64,000 nt of DNA from Mangrovimonas futianensis (GTDB taxonomy: Bacteria; Bacteroidota; Bacteroidia; Flavobacteriales; Flavobacteriaceae), in contig NZ_JAJJNF010000001.1 in NCBI RefSeq assembly GCF_021245805.1, positions 310,001-374,000 on the forward strand, in the 5' to 3' direction. The notes under the pieces were generated by a model. That model saw only the letters and a list, made by a program, of their open reading frames with translations, was not told where the DNA came from and searched no databases. This document shows positions 28,163-37,300 of this stretch, one piece after another (within the stretch, counting starts at the first letter, position 1; each line of letters starts with the position of its first letter). A program made the translations under genes and the position numbers.

Positions 28163-29164
28163 TTATTTTTGAATTCCCTCAGATGTCATTACAACCCTCT
28201 TAAGGGTACCATCTTCGTTATATTTTAATTCATCAATGCATACCGATCTCCTAAAACTGCCTCCATTTGGCTGAATGCCTCCAGTATGATAAATAAAATA
28301 ATCTTTGCCTTTATATTCTAAAATTGCTTGGTGATTGGTATTACTATTCCCCGCCAATTCATTTAAAATACCTTTATACTCCCAAGGGCCTTCGATAGAT
28401 TTACTCATGGCATAGGCCGTTTTCTCTGGAAATTGATAGGCATAACTTAAATAATACCAATCTCCTTTTTTATGAACCCATGGCGCTTCAGTAAAATGAG
28501 GAAGGTCAACCGTATGAATATCCCCATCAAACTCTATCATATTATCCTTCAATTTTGCCCAATAGCATTTTGTATTTCCCCAATACAGGTAAGCTTGGTC
28601 GCCATCCATAAAAACTGTTGGATCAATATCATCCCATGAGATATCCGTATCTGTTGTCATATCATTGGTTACCAAGGCACGTCCCAAAGCATCCTTGAAA
28701 GGACCTATTGGTGAATCAGATACTGCAACTCCAATTGCTTTCCCAGGATGTGTATCGTCATGTTCAACCGTTACGTACCAATAAAATTTACCGTTGCGCT
28801 CAATGACCTGAGCCGCCCAAGCATCACCCTTTGCCCAAGAAAAATCGGTGGGTTTTAATGGTACTGGGTGCTCTTCCCAATCGACCATATTGGTTGATGA
28901 AAAAACCAACCATTCATTCATTCGGTAAAAATGAAAATCATTGGGAGCCTCATCATGACCCGCATACAGATAAACCGTATCCTCATAAACCAAAGCTGCA
29001 GGATCTGCAGTAAACTTATCCTTTATAATAGGATTATTAATTTTTAAAGGTTTTGAAGTTTCAGACGCTTTAGTTTCTGTTGCTACTTCTTGATTCACCT
29101 TATTCTGATTATCACAGGACACCAAACTGGCTAAACCTATTATGACGAATAAAAAGTTTTTCAT
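28163..29164 (-). CDS. GH43 exo-acting arabinofuranosidase-type lipoprotein
   Basis: This 333-residue protein has a lipobox at SLVSC (Cys17), then a Glu/Lys/Thr-rich linker and a GH43 propeller. The triad is Asp54 (TADPAAL), Asp181 (DIDPTVFMD) and Glu226 (TEAPWV). The text VYLYAGHDEAP, AWAAQVIERNGKFYWYVTVE and SNTNHQAILEYKGKDYFIYH belongs to GH43 groups that mix arabinofuranosidases and xylosidases. Given the operon, removal of arabinofuranosyl side groups is most likely. It lies 5 nt after the large endo-arabinanase. Confidence 0.83.
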   Translation of the reverse strand: MKNFLFVIIGLASLVSCDNQNKVNQEVATETKASETSKPLKINNPIIKDKFTADPAALVYEDTVYLYAGHDEAPNDFHFYRMNEWLVFSSTNMVDWEEHPVPLKPTDFSWAKGDAWAAQVIERNGKFYWYVTVEHDDTHPGKAIGVAVSDSPIGPFKDALGRALVTNDMTTDTDISWDDIDPTVFMDGDQAYLYWGNTKCYWAKLKDNMIEFDGDIHTVDLPHFTEAPWVHKKGDWYYLSYAYQFPEKTAYAMSKSIEGPWEYKGILNELAGNSNTNHQAILEYKGKDYFIYHTGGIQPNGGSFRRSVCIDELKYNEDGTLKRVVMTSEGIQK

Positions 29165-29169
29165 GGTCG

Positions 29170-30771
29170 TTAATTTTTCTTACCCCAAATTGGTCTACCG
29201 TCATCTGTAAATCCAGTATAAGTAATCGTCACTTTTCTTGGCGATCGTTCCCAATCCCAAGCATCCATTAATTTACATTCTGCTCCATTGATGTAAAGTG
29301 TTCGGGTATTGCTATCTAATTCCCAAGTTCCCGAAACTCCTCCTGCTACGGTTCCATCTGCATAAAAATTCACATTGACAGCTGTTTGTTGTACTTGATA
29401 TTGATATTGCATCGTTATTTGTTGCCATGAACCAACAATATCTTCTTCTGTAATTTCAGTTTCTGGAACATCGGCAAATCTTTCTGGAGCTACTGCAGGC
29501 CAACCATCTGAGGTCCATCTTATTTCCCTAACATGTCCCATCATCACTGCATTAGACACATTAATCCCTGGAACTCCTTCTGGTAATCTTGCTTGAGAAG
29601 CATAATACCATTTTTGGGATACAGGATCTTTGAATATGGAACAGTGTGAAAAACCAACCCAGCCAGTATGATAATCAAATTTATATGGATGGGTCAGCAT
29701 AGGCCAGCATTCGGCCCCTTCTGAAACATTTCCTCCATCCATACCAATGTAAGGCCCTAAAATATTTGTTGATCTTGCCACCCTAGTGTTATAGGCTTTT
29801 GACAATTCATCATAAGCTAAAAAGAGGTAGTAATAACCTGTATCTTCATTATAAATAATTTCTGCCCCTTCCAAACCTTGCCATCTATTATTATTTAAAT
29901 TACCTCTTCCAGCAATTCTTGTCCCATAATCTTCAATAGTTTCCAATTGAAAAGGCTTACCAGTAATGGGATCTAACTGAACAGCAGCAATACCGGTATG
30001 CCACGATCCATAAATAAGCCAATGCTCTCCTTCAGGGGTTTGAATATAACTGGGGTCAATGGCATTAAACTTGTAATAACCGCTCCAATCGTTACAGCTA
30101 TCCCTATAATAATCTTCCAATCCATCTGGAACCGCTGTAACAACCATACCTTTATCTTCCCAATTATTGGAAGCTAGATCGGTTGTTTCCATCATTCCAA
30201 TATAAGGACGCTCTCCCCATGAGGCACAATTATCTGTCCCCACAATAAGTTCATTGACAACTAAACTGTAGTACATTCTATAAACACCATTGACTTCGGT
30301 AACAGCAGGTGCCCAATAGCCGTAGTTCGGATTTTCAATAATGGGCAACCCCATAGCAATACGATTGTCATTCATGGAATCTTTTACCCAGGTAGGGGCT
30401 TGATCCATGGTACTACCTAAATATTCCCAGTTTACTAAATCTGTAGAACGCCTTCCATGAAAATGACCATGGCCATCATGAGCATTCCCATATGAAGCAT
30501 CTGTTTGATACATATACCAATAGTTTCCCTGCTTGACAACAGTTGGGTCATGAATATTGGCCAAATTCCATTGACTTCTATTACTCCAAGAGGCTATTGG
30601 TGTATAATCATCTGCATAGGTTGGCCCGTCAAAAGTGTCCTCTATCGGATCATTATTACCATCTCCACCTGATGGTGGTGGCGTTACTTCATCTTCCTTA
30701 GAACAACCTAAAACTAGAATCAACATGAGGCCAAGAAGAGCCTTTAAGTAGTTTAATTTTTGACGTACCAT
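29170..30771 (-). CDS. GH43 endo-arabinanase, surface-exposed lipoprotein with C-terminal beta domain
   Basis: This 533-residue protein has a lipobox at LVLGC (Cys23) followed by SKEDE, which fits the lipoprotein export signal of Bacteroidota and suggests the cell surface. A Pro/Gly/Asp linker (about 29-48) leads to a GH43 propeller with Asp75 (IHDPTV), Asp239 (NAIDPSYI) and Glu301 (GLEGAEI). An extra C-terminal domain of about 90 residues (from EEDIVGSWQQITMQ) is like that of the large arabinanases (AbnB/BT0360 type, GH43 subfamily 4). It probably makes the first cuts in arabinan for SusCD. It lies 11 nt after GH51. Confidence 0.88.
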   Translation of the reverse strand: MVRQKLNYLKALLGLMLILVLGCSKEDEVTPPPSGGDGNNDPIEDTFDGPTYADDYTPIASWSNRSQWNLANIHDPTVVKQGNYWYMYQTDASYGNAHDGHGHFHGRRSTDLVNWEYLGSTMDQAPTWVKDSMNDNRIAMGLPIIENPNYGYWAPAVTEVNGVYRMYYSLVVNELIVGTDNCASWGERPYIGMMETTDLASNNWEDKGMVVTAVPDGLEDYYRDSCNDWSGYYKFNAIDPSYIQTPEGEHWLIYGSWHTGIAAVQLDPITGKPFQLETIEDYGTRIAGRGNLNNNRWQGLEGAEIIYNEDTGYYYLFLAYDELSKAYNTRVARSTNILGPYIGMDGGNVSEGAECWPMLTHPYKFDYHTGWVGFSHCSIFKDPVSQKWYYASQARLPEGVPGINVSNAVMMGHVREIRWTSDGWPAVAPERFADVPETEITEEDIVGSWQQITMQYQYQVQQTAVNVNFYADGTVAGGVSGTWELDSNTRTLYINGAECKLMDAWDWERSPRKVTITYTGFTDDGRPIWGKKN

Positions 30772-30782
30772 TTAATATTATT

Positions 30783-32324
30783 TTATTCTCCCTCTAAGAC
30801 AACCACCGAAAATGGCGGTAGGGTTACTGTTAATTTTCCTTTTTTCAACTTAAAATCACCGAACTCCTGAGGGGTTATCTGGTTTGGTGAATCAAAAGTG
30901 TTATGATCTTGAAGTTTTCCAGACTTTAGAATGGTTCCAGAAACTTTTTTGAATCCCAAAGCTTCCACATCAAGTTCGACTTCATTTGATTTTTTAGAAT
31001 CTATGTTTACTAAAGACAAATGCTTTTTCCCTTGCTGATCCTTTGATGCTGAAATTGAAATAGCTGGCAAAGTTTCACCATTAAATTCATAACTAGGTGA
31101 CTCAAATTTAACTGGGATTAAAGTGGCATCCTGATGCACATTATACATTTTCAAAACATGATAGGTAGGTGTCAATAACATCTTATCTCCATCAGTCAAG
31201 ATTACGGCCTGTAATACATTAACAGTTTGTGCCAAATTGGCCATTTTAACTCTATCTGCTCGATTATTAAAAATATTTAAAGTGATACCTGCAATCATAG
31301 CATCTCTCATGGTATTCTGTTGGTACAAGAAACCTGGATTAGTTCCTTCTTCCACTTCATACCATCCACCCCATTCATCAACTACCAATGCTATTTCATT
31401 TTCTGGATCATATTTATCCATAATGGCGGCATGTTTGTCAACCAATTCTTCCATTTTAAGAGCTGTCTGCATCGTAGAAAAATATTGGCTTTCATCAAAT
31501 TTGGTTGAAGACCCTTTTTTATCCCATTCTACAAAAGAATAGGAATGTAATGCGACTCCTTCAATCAAACTTTTTGGAATGTCTCTCATGAGTACTTCTG
31601 TCCAATGATAATCGGCAACATTAGCTCCAGAAGCAATTCTAAACATCCCATCACTATTCGTCCAATCGGTCATAAAGGTGGCGTATTGCCTATAAATATC
31701 AGCATAGTGTTCTGGTCTCATATTACCACCACAACCCCACATTTCGTTACCAACACCCCAAAATGTCACTTTCCATGGCTCTTTTCTACCATTTTCAGCA
31801 CGATAATCCGACATGGGAACTCCTACTTCTCGTGTAACATATTGTGTATATTCTGTAAATTCCTGAACTGTGCTACTTCCCACATTTGCCGCTAAATAAG
31901 GCTCTGTACCCAAAACCTCACACAGATTTAAAAAATCATGGGTTCCAAAACTATTGTCTTCAACAACACCACCCCACCATTTGTTTACCATGGTTGGTCT
32001 ATCTTCTTTAGGACCCACACCATCTTTCCAGTGGTAGGTATCCGCAAAACAGCCTCCCGGCCATCTCAAATTGGGAATTTTTAAGGCCTTCAAAGCTTCA
32101 ATGATATCATTTCTTACTCCATTGGTATTAGGAATGCTACTATCCTCCCCTACATAAAATCCATCATAAATGCACCTTCCTAAATGTTCTGCAAAATGTC
32201 CATAAATGTGTTTACTGATTAAGGGGTCGCTATCGCTTGGTTCAAAGGACACCTTGGTTTGGCTTATCATGTTTTGTGCAAAACATAATACCAACACTAA
32301 AATTCCTGCTTTAACTCTTAACAT
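30783..32324 (-). CDS. GH51 alpha-L-arabinofuranosidase, exported
   Basis: This 513-residue enzyme has a signal peptide ending near NMISQ, then a (beta/alpha)8 barrel and a C-terminal beta domain. Motifs are KHIYGHFAEHLGRCIYDG, LRWPGGCFADTYHWKD, acid/base GVGNEMWGCGG (Glu194) and nucleophile VVDEWGGWYE (Glu317). It belongs to the classical AbfA group, unlike the second GH51 at 18183-20210, which carries an N-terminal binding-like domain. It is the first gene after the terminator that follows susD and leads the run GH51-GH43-GH43-GH43-BNR_4-GH88-GH127. It removes alpha-linked arabinofuranose. Confidence 0.92.
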   Translation of the reverse strand: MLRVKAGILVLVLCFAQNMISQTKVSFEPSDSDPLISKHIYGHFAEHLGRCIYDGFYVGEDSSIPNTNGVRNDIIEALKALKIPNLRWPGGCFADTYHWKDGVGPKEDRPTMVNKWWGGVVEDNSFGTHDFLNLCEVLGTEPYLAANVGSSTVQEFTEYTQYVTREVGVPMSDYRAENGRKEPWKVTFWGVGNEMWGCGGNMRPEHYADIYRQYATFMTDWTNSDGMFRIASGANVADYHWTEVLMRDIPKSLIEGVALHSYSFVEWDKKGSSTKFDESQYFSTMQTALKMEELVDKHAAIMDKYDPENEIALVVDEWGGWYEVEEGTNPGFLYQQNTMRDAMIAGITLNIFNNRADRVKMANLAQTVNVLQAVILTDGDKMLLTPTYHVLKMYNVHQDATLIPVKFESPSYEFNGETLPAISISASKDQQGKKHLSLVNIDSKKSNEVELDVEALGFKKVSGTILKSGKLQDHNTFDSPNQITPQEFGDFKLKKGKLTVTLPPFSVVVLEGE

Positions 32325-32343
32325 ACTTCATTGATTATTTTAT

Positions 32344-32380
32344 GAAAAAGGCCGCGTGATTATTCGACACGGCCTTTTTC
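32344..32380 (-). terminator. Intra-operon terminator between susD and the enzyme genes
   Basis: GAAAAAGGCCG (32344-32354) pairs with CGGCCTTTTTC (32370-32380). On the minus strand it lies about 40 nt past the susD stop and ends in a T run. It should lower transcription into the downstream enzymes relative to susCD. Confidence 0.75.
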
Positions 32381-32419
32381 AAAACTAAAGACTAACAATT
32401 CAAAAAAAATATAAATATT

Positions 32420-33991
32420 TTAGTATCCCGTGTTCTGTTGTGTAACTAAAGGATTGTTATCCATTTCAGATTGAGGTATTGGGAAATACTCTCTACCTGG
32501 AACATACGTTTGAAACTCAGGATCTCTATCTTTTAACCATTGTAATTTGGCTGGATCTTGCAACCATCCCCAACGGCGAATATCATCTGATCTATGACCC
32601 TCTAATGGAAATTCCAAGAATCTCTCATGAGCAATTTGATCTCTCATTTGTTGTTGGGTCATATTTGGTTGAGTGACGCTTAAATCAGGTAAATTAACGC
32701 GGTCTCTTACCATTTGAATATAATCATAAGCCAACGGCGTGCTTCCTGTTTCATTTAAGCATTCAGCATACATCAATAACACATCGGCATATCTCATGAT
32801 TCTTTCATTAATTCCAGATCTCCAATCAAATTCATCTGCAAATTCTCCATCAGAATTTTGATATTTTCTACAGAACAAATCATTTAAATCTCCAGGGCTG
32901 TTTGCATAAAAGGTTGCAAAATCATGTCCGTAAAGCATCATACCTCCTGGCTTGTTGTAAAACATAGTGGCATCCAATCTTGGATCGACCTCACCATCAA
33001 TAGTAGCTTCAATTTGATAATCGTTGTACAGTGTCCAAGTTGGTTGAACATCGGTCCATCCAAATGCTCTCGGCGCATAGGTAATAGCTCTAGCCGAAGT
33101 TTTTCCCCAACCAGAAGAAGGTTCTCCACCCCATCCTAAATCAACACCAAATGCATCTCTATTAAATTGAACTTCAAAAATAGATTCCACATTATTCTCA
33201 TTGGCAGTAGTGAAGTTATCTCTATAATTAGCCACCAAGTCGTATACATTTAAGTTGATTACATCTTCAAATGCATTTCTTGCATTGGTAAAATCTTGAG
33301 TAAACAAATAGGCTTTCCCTAAATATGCTAATGCAGCACCTTTGGTTGCTCTTCCTTTATGACCACTATCTGGTCCATCTAAACCATCATAAGAAACTGG
33401 CAACAATTCTGAAGCTGCCATAAAATCTGCTTTAACCTGAGCCCATCCCTCTTCTTGAGATTTTTGCTCATGATAAATTTCTAAGCTGGTCAAAGGAAGT
33501 GGCACATTCTTGAACATATTGACTAAGTGAAAGAAATATAAACCTCTTAAAAAGTGAGCTTGACCTAAAATTCGATTCTTTAAGGCTTCATCCATTTCAA
33601 TAGCTGGAACATTTTCCAATACTTGATTTGAACGGTACACCCCTTGATAATAGGTTTCAAACGCCCACCCATAAATAGCGGCATCAGATACACTTGTATT
33701 GAACTTTCCAACATTAGCCATAGCACCCCAAGGGCTTAAACTCCTAGCTCCGTCACTTTTCAAATCCAACAACAACGGCGTACTACGCATATAAGTACCA
33801 TCAGTCAACAAACTACCATAAGCTGCATTAACCCCTTTTAGCGCATCGTTTTCATTTTCCCAAAATGTATCGGCCGTTTGCACATTGGGATCTACTTGAT
33901 TTAAATCATCTTCTTTAACACAATTGGTCATCAATAAGGATGATGCAATTGCTACGGAAAATAGTATCTTTTTAGTTTTCATATTTTTCAA
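32420..33991 (-). CDS. RagB/SusD-family glycan-binding lipoprotein
   Basis: This 523-residue protein has a lipobox at LMTNC (Cys24) followed by VKEDD, a surface-export signal. SusD-family features are NCVKEDDLNQVDPN, FWENENDALKGVNAAYGSL, the TPR-like ILGQAHFLRGLYFFHLVNMFKNVPL, ATKGAALAYLGKAYLFTQDF, and the C-terminal LEGHRSDDIRRWG and FPIPQSEMDNNP. It caps the SusC transporter and binds arabinan fragments outside the cell. It lies 14 nt after susC. Confidence 0.93.
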   Translation of the reverse strand: MKNMKTKKILFSVAIASSLLMTNCVKEDDLNQVDPNVQTADTFWENENDALKGVNAAYGSLLTDGTYMRSTPLLLDLKSDGARSLSPWGAMANVGKFNTSVSDAAIYGWAFETYYQGVYRSNQVLENVPAIEMDEALKNRILGQAHFLRGLYFFHLVNMFKNVPLPLTSLEIYHEQKSQEEGWAQVKADFMAASELLPVSYDGLDGPDSGHKGRATKGAALAYLGKAYLFTQDFTNARNAFEDVINLNVYDLVANYRDNFTTANENNVESIFEVQFNRDAFGVDLGWGGEPSSGWGKTSARAITYAPRAFGWTDVQPTWTLYNDYQIEATIDGEVDPRLDATMFYNKPGGMMLYGHDFATFYANSPGDLNDLFCRKYQNSDGEFADEFDWRSGINERIMRYADVLLMYAECLNETGSTPLAYDYIQMVRDRVNLPDLSVTQPNMTQQQMRDQIAHERFLEFPLEGHRSDDIRRWGWLQDPAKLQWLKDRDPEFQTYVPGREYFPIPQSEMDNNPLVTQQNTGY

Positions 33992-34005
33992 TTTTCATAT
34001 TATTT

Positions 34006-37000
34006 TTAAAAATCAACCTGTACTCCAAAAGCTATTGTTCTTGGGTTAGGGAAAGATCCGAATTCAAATCCTCTATTAAATAAACCATTACTGATAAAGT
34101 CTGGGTCATATCCACTGTAATTAGTTATTACAAATAAGTTTTGTCCTGATGCAAATACTCTAGCTCTTTGAAGTATTTTGTTTTCTGGAAGCGGAATGTT
34201 ATAACCCAATTCCAAACTTTGTAATCTTACAAAGTCACCATCTTCGATAAATCTATCAGAAGCTCTATTATTGGCATTAGGGTCACCAATGACTGGTCTA
34301 GGCACATCCGTGTTGGTATTATTTGGTGTCCAATAATTGTTCATGTCGGTATGATTGTTCACATAGTCTCCTGTCATTAAAGCATTGTAGGTTCCGTTGT
34401 AAATTTTATGTCCAGCCGCTCCTTGGAAGAACATTGAGAAATCTAACGCTTTATAACTACAGCTAAAGTTCAAACCGTATGATAACTTTGGAATTACTGT
34501 TCCTTGGAAAGTTCTATCGGCATCAGTAATTAAACCATCTCCATTCACATCTCGGAACTTAACATCTCCAGGTGCTGCATTAGGTTGGAAGGCATGGTTA
34601 TCTATATCTTCTTGGCTTTGGAAAAGACCTTCAGTTTCATAAGCAAATAATTCTCCTGCAGATCTTCCTACTTCTGTTCTACCTACACCATCAGTTATTG
34701 GCGTATCATCGTTTCCTATTTTAAGTACTTCGTTTTTAAGAGTTCCTAAATTGGCAGAGATGTTGTATTTGAAATCTTTATTAGAATTCCCATAACTCAA
34801 AGTAAATTCAAGCCCCGTATTCTGAACCGTTCCTGCATTGGTTGTTAACCTAATTGGGAAAGAACCTGAAGAGTAAGGAATTGGAACATCAGCTAATAAA
34901 TCTGTAGATCTTTTCTTAAACCACTCAGCAGAAAACTGCAATTTATTATCAAAGAATCCAAATTCAGCAGCAACATTGGTAGACTCTGTGTCTTCCCATT
35001 TAATATCTGGATCAACTATTTTCACAACTGTCGAACCAGGAGCTTCAGTATCTCCAAACACATATCCAGCAAAGGCATTTACAGTTTGAGCAAATTCATA
35101 AAGCCCAATAGTGTTGTTACCTAACTGCCCATAACCTCCTCTTAGTTTTAAAGTATTCCACCAAGAAGGGAAGTTAATAAATTCTTCTTCATGAACTTTC
35201 CAAGCACCTGAAACAGAGAAATAATTACCTACATTATTCTTTGGCGCAAACTTTGAAGATCTATCCTGACGGAAATTTGCTGTTAACAAATACTTATCGG
35301 CAAATGTATAATCCAATCTACTGATATAAGACTTATAAGTTTCTGTAGTCTTAAGTTCTTGAGAGAAATCGTCTGTGGCATATTGCAACATAGGAATTGA
35401 ACCTGGTTCAAAACCAATTCCTCTAGAAAAGTGTCTTTGAAAATCGTTGCGTTCCTCAATCATCCCCGCTAACAAACTTATTTGATGCTTTTCTGCTAAT
35501 GTCACATCATAAGATAATAAATTATTAAGAATTGTCCTAGTTGTACTTCCTGTATTAACATCCAATCTAGACTCTGCTGGTGTAGTTATGTAGTACCATC
35601 CCAAATCACTGGCAGGGTTGTAATATCTATTATTCCAATGCAATTTATCAGCACTGACACTTATTTTATATTTCAATCCCTTTAAAATTTCCAATTCACC
35701 CCAAACATTACCAACAAAACGGTTTCTCTCATTGGTATTGGTAATTAAGTTATTGTAACCAATCACATTTAAGGTAATCGCCTTTTGTGTCAAGTTATCA
35801 GCACCACCATAGCCTCCTAGACGGTTTGGATCATAAACAGGCATAGTAGGTATCGCTTGAAGCAAGTTGATCATTGAACTTGTTCCAGCCAGATACTCGT
35901 TAAAGTTTTCTTTATCTGATTGGGAATAGGTTAATTTACTTCCATACTTAAACCTTCCCTTTTCTCCATTTATATTGATTGTACCGTTATATCTTTCATA
36001 TGCCTGAGGTGTTTCCATATAACTTGTATTCTTGAAGTAATCAAAATTCGCGTTATAGTTCAATGCCTCAGCACCACCATTAAATGTTATAGTATGGTTT
36101 TCAATCATACCTGTTCTAAAAGCTTCATCCTGCCAGTCAGTATCCACATCATTTATGAAAAGATCACTCTCAGGGTAGTTTCCAGGAGTAATAGGCACAT
36201 TAGGATTGTTTGTTTCAGCTTGACGGATCATACGTTGATACTCCTCTCTATTCATCATTGAATACCATCTGTTTTCTGGCACATCTTGGAAACCTATGGT
36301 GTTTTTGTAGCTCACACCTACTTTCCCTTCTTTACCTTTTTTAGTTGTAATGATTACTACCCCATTAGCACCACGTGCACCATATATTGCGGCAGAAGAA
36401 GCATCCTTTAAAATTTGAATGGATTCAATATCTCCTGTAGGAAAATCATAAGGATCATTTACAATAACTCCATCAATAACAAACAATGGATTATTGTTTC
36501 TAAAAGATGTAATACCTCGAATTTTAATGTTTACAAATCCACCTGGCTCCCCAGAAGATTGTACGGTAACTCCGGGCGCTTGACCTTGAATCATTTTAGC
36601 CACGTCATAAGTGATTGTCTTTTGTGCATCTTCAACATCCACGACACTTACTGATCCTGTTAAATCAGACTTCTTTTTAGTTCCATACCCAACTACAACG
36701 ATTTCGTTTAAGGCCGAAACATTTTCTTCAAGTGAAATATTAAGTACAGACTTATCCCCAACTGGTACTTCCTTAGTTTGAAATCCGATAAAAGAAAAAA
36801 CCAAGATGTCATTAGAAGCTGCCTCTATGGCATAATTTCCATCAAAATCAGTAGCCACACCAGAAGTGGTTCCTTTGATAATGACATTTACTCCAGGTAG
36901 TGGCAAGTTATCCTCTGGAGAAGTCACGGTCCCAGTAATTGTTTTTTTCTGTTGAGCGAAACCACTCGCAGACAACAAAAACAAAATCATTAAAAATAAG

Positions 37001-37056
37001 CCGTGTTTTAACTTAGAATTTAAATGATTCCCAATTGATAATTTGGTTGTTATCAT
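34006..37056 (-). CDS. SusC/RagA-family TonB-dependent outer-membrane transporter
   Basis: This 1016-residue protein has a signal peptide ending at SGFAQ. A carboxypeptidase-D-like regulatory domain (ITGTVTSPEDNLPLPGVNVI, about 41-115) follows, then a TonB box region (NEIVVVGYGTKKKSD). The plug domain (VTVQSSGEPGGFVNIKIRG, then ILKDASSAAIYGARGANGV) precedes a 22-strand barrel, and the C-terminus ends in Phe (FGVQVDF). It imports oligosaccharides bound by SusD using TonB energy. It is the first gene of the main locus transcript and is divergent from the Nudix-like regulator. Confidence 0.95.
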   Translation of the reverse strand: MITTKLSIGNHLNSKLKHGLFLMILFLLSASGFAQQKKTITGTVTSPEDNLPLPGVNVIIKGTTSGVATDFDGNYAIEAASNDILVFSFIGFQTKEVPVGDKSVLNISLEENVSALNEIVVVGYGTKKKSDLTGSVSVVDVEDAQKTITYDVAKMIQGQAPGVTVQSSGEPGGFVNIKIRGITSFRNNNPLFVIDGVIVNDPYDFPTGDIESIQILKDASSAAIYGARGANGVVIITTKKGKEGKVGVSYKNTIGFQDVPENRWYSMMNREEYQRMIRQAETNNPNVPITPGNYPESDLFINDVDTDWQDEAFRTGMIENHTITFNGGAEALNYNANFDYFKNTSYMETPQAYERYNGTININGEKGRFKYGSKLTYSQSDKENFNEYLAGTSSMINLLQAIPTMPVYDPNRLGGYGGADNLTQKAITLNVIGYNNLITNTNERNRFVGNVWGELEILKGLKYKISVSADKLHWNNRYYNPASDLGWYYITTPAESRLDVNTGSTTRTILNNLLSYDVTLAEKHQISLLAGMIEERNDFQRHFSRGIGFEPGSIPMLQYATDDFSQELKTTETYKSYISRLDYTFADKYLLTANFRQDRSSKFAPKNNVGNYFSVSGAWKVHEEEFINFPSWWNTLKLRGGYGQLGNNTIGLYEFAQTVNAFAGYVFGDTEAPGSTVVKIVDPDIKWEDTESTNVAAEFGFFDNKLQFSAEWFKKRSTDLLADVPIPYSSGSFPIRLTTNAGTVQNTGLEFTLSYGNSNKDFKYNISANLGTLKNEVLKIGNDDTPITDGVGRTEVGRSAGELFAYETEGLFQSQEDIDNHAFQPNAAPGDVKFRDVNGDGLITDADRTFQGTVIPKLSYGLNFSCSYKALDFSMFFQGAAGHKIYNGTYNALMTGDYVNNHTDMNNYWTPNNTNTDVPRPVIGDPNANNRASDRFIEDGDFVRLQSLELGYNIPLPENKILQRARVFASGQNLFVITNYSGYDPDFISNGLFNRGFEFGSFPNPRTIAFGVQVDF

Positions 37057-37092
37057 ATTAAAATAGTTTAGAATTAGTTTAAAAGAGTTTAT

Positions 37093-37111
37093 AAGTGTCT
37101 AATTTACACTT
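37093..37111. promoter_or_regulatory. Candidate AraR operator upstream of susC
   Basis: AAGTGTCTAATTTACACTT matches AARTGT-N7-ACAYTT. It lies 36 nt upstream of the susC start codon. On the minus strand a TTTG (37114-37117) and a TATAAACT run flank it with about 20 nt between, so it may sit between promoter elements. Confidence 0.6.
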
Positions 37112-37204
37112 TTCAAAGTAATCAAAGTTTTTTGATATACGCAAATATTTTCGTGTAAAATTGACATTTATTTATTTTTATCGACTTATATTTATCATAT
37201 TAAT

Positions 37205-37223
37205 AAATGTATAAAACACATTT
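37205..37223. promoter_or_regulatory. Candidate AraR operator, regulator-proximal site
   Basis: AAATGTATAAAACACATTT matches AARTGT-N7-ACAYTT. It lies 77 nt upstream of the regulator start and 148 nt upstream of the susC start, so it could serve autoregulation or cooperative binding with the 37093 site. A weaker TGT-N7-ACA core lies between them at 37151-37169. Confidence 0.5.
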
Positions 37224-37300
37224 ATTTTCTTGTAAATACCTATAAAACCTATGAAAACACCAACATTCTTATTATCTTCAACCCATAATTTCAATCCCCT

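Noticed and set aside
37151..37169. A TGT-N7-ACA core between the two operator sites upstream of susC
   Set aside because: Only the inner TGT/ACA matches; the outer arms (TCG versus TTT) do not pair, so I did not count it as a fifth operator.
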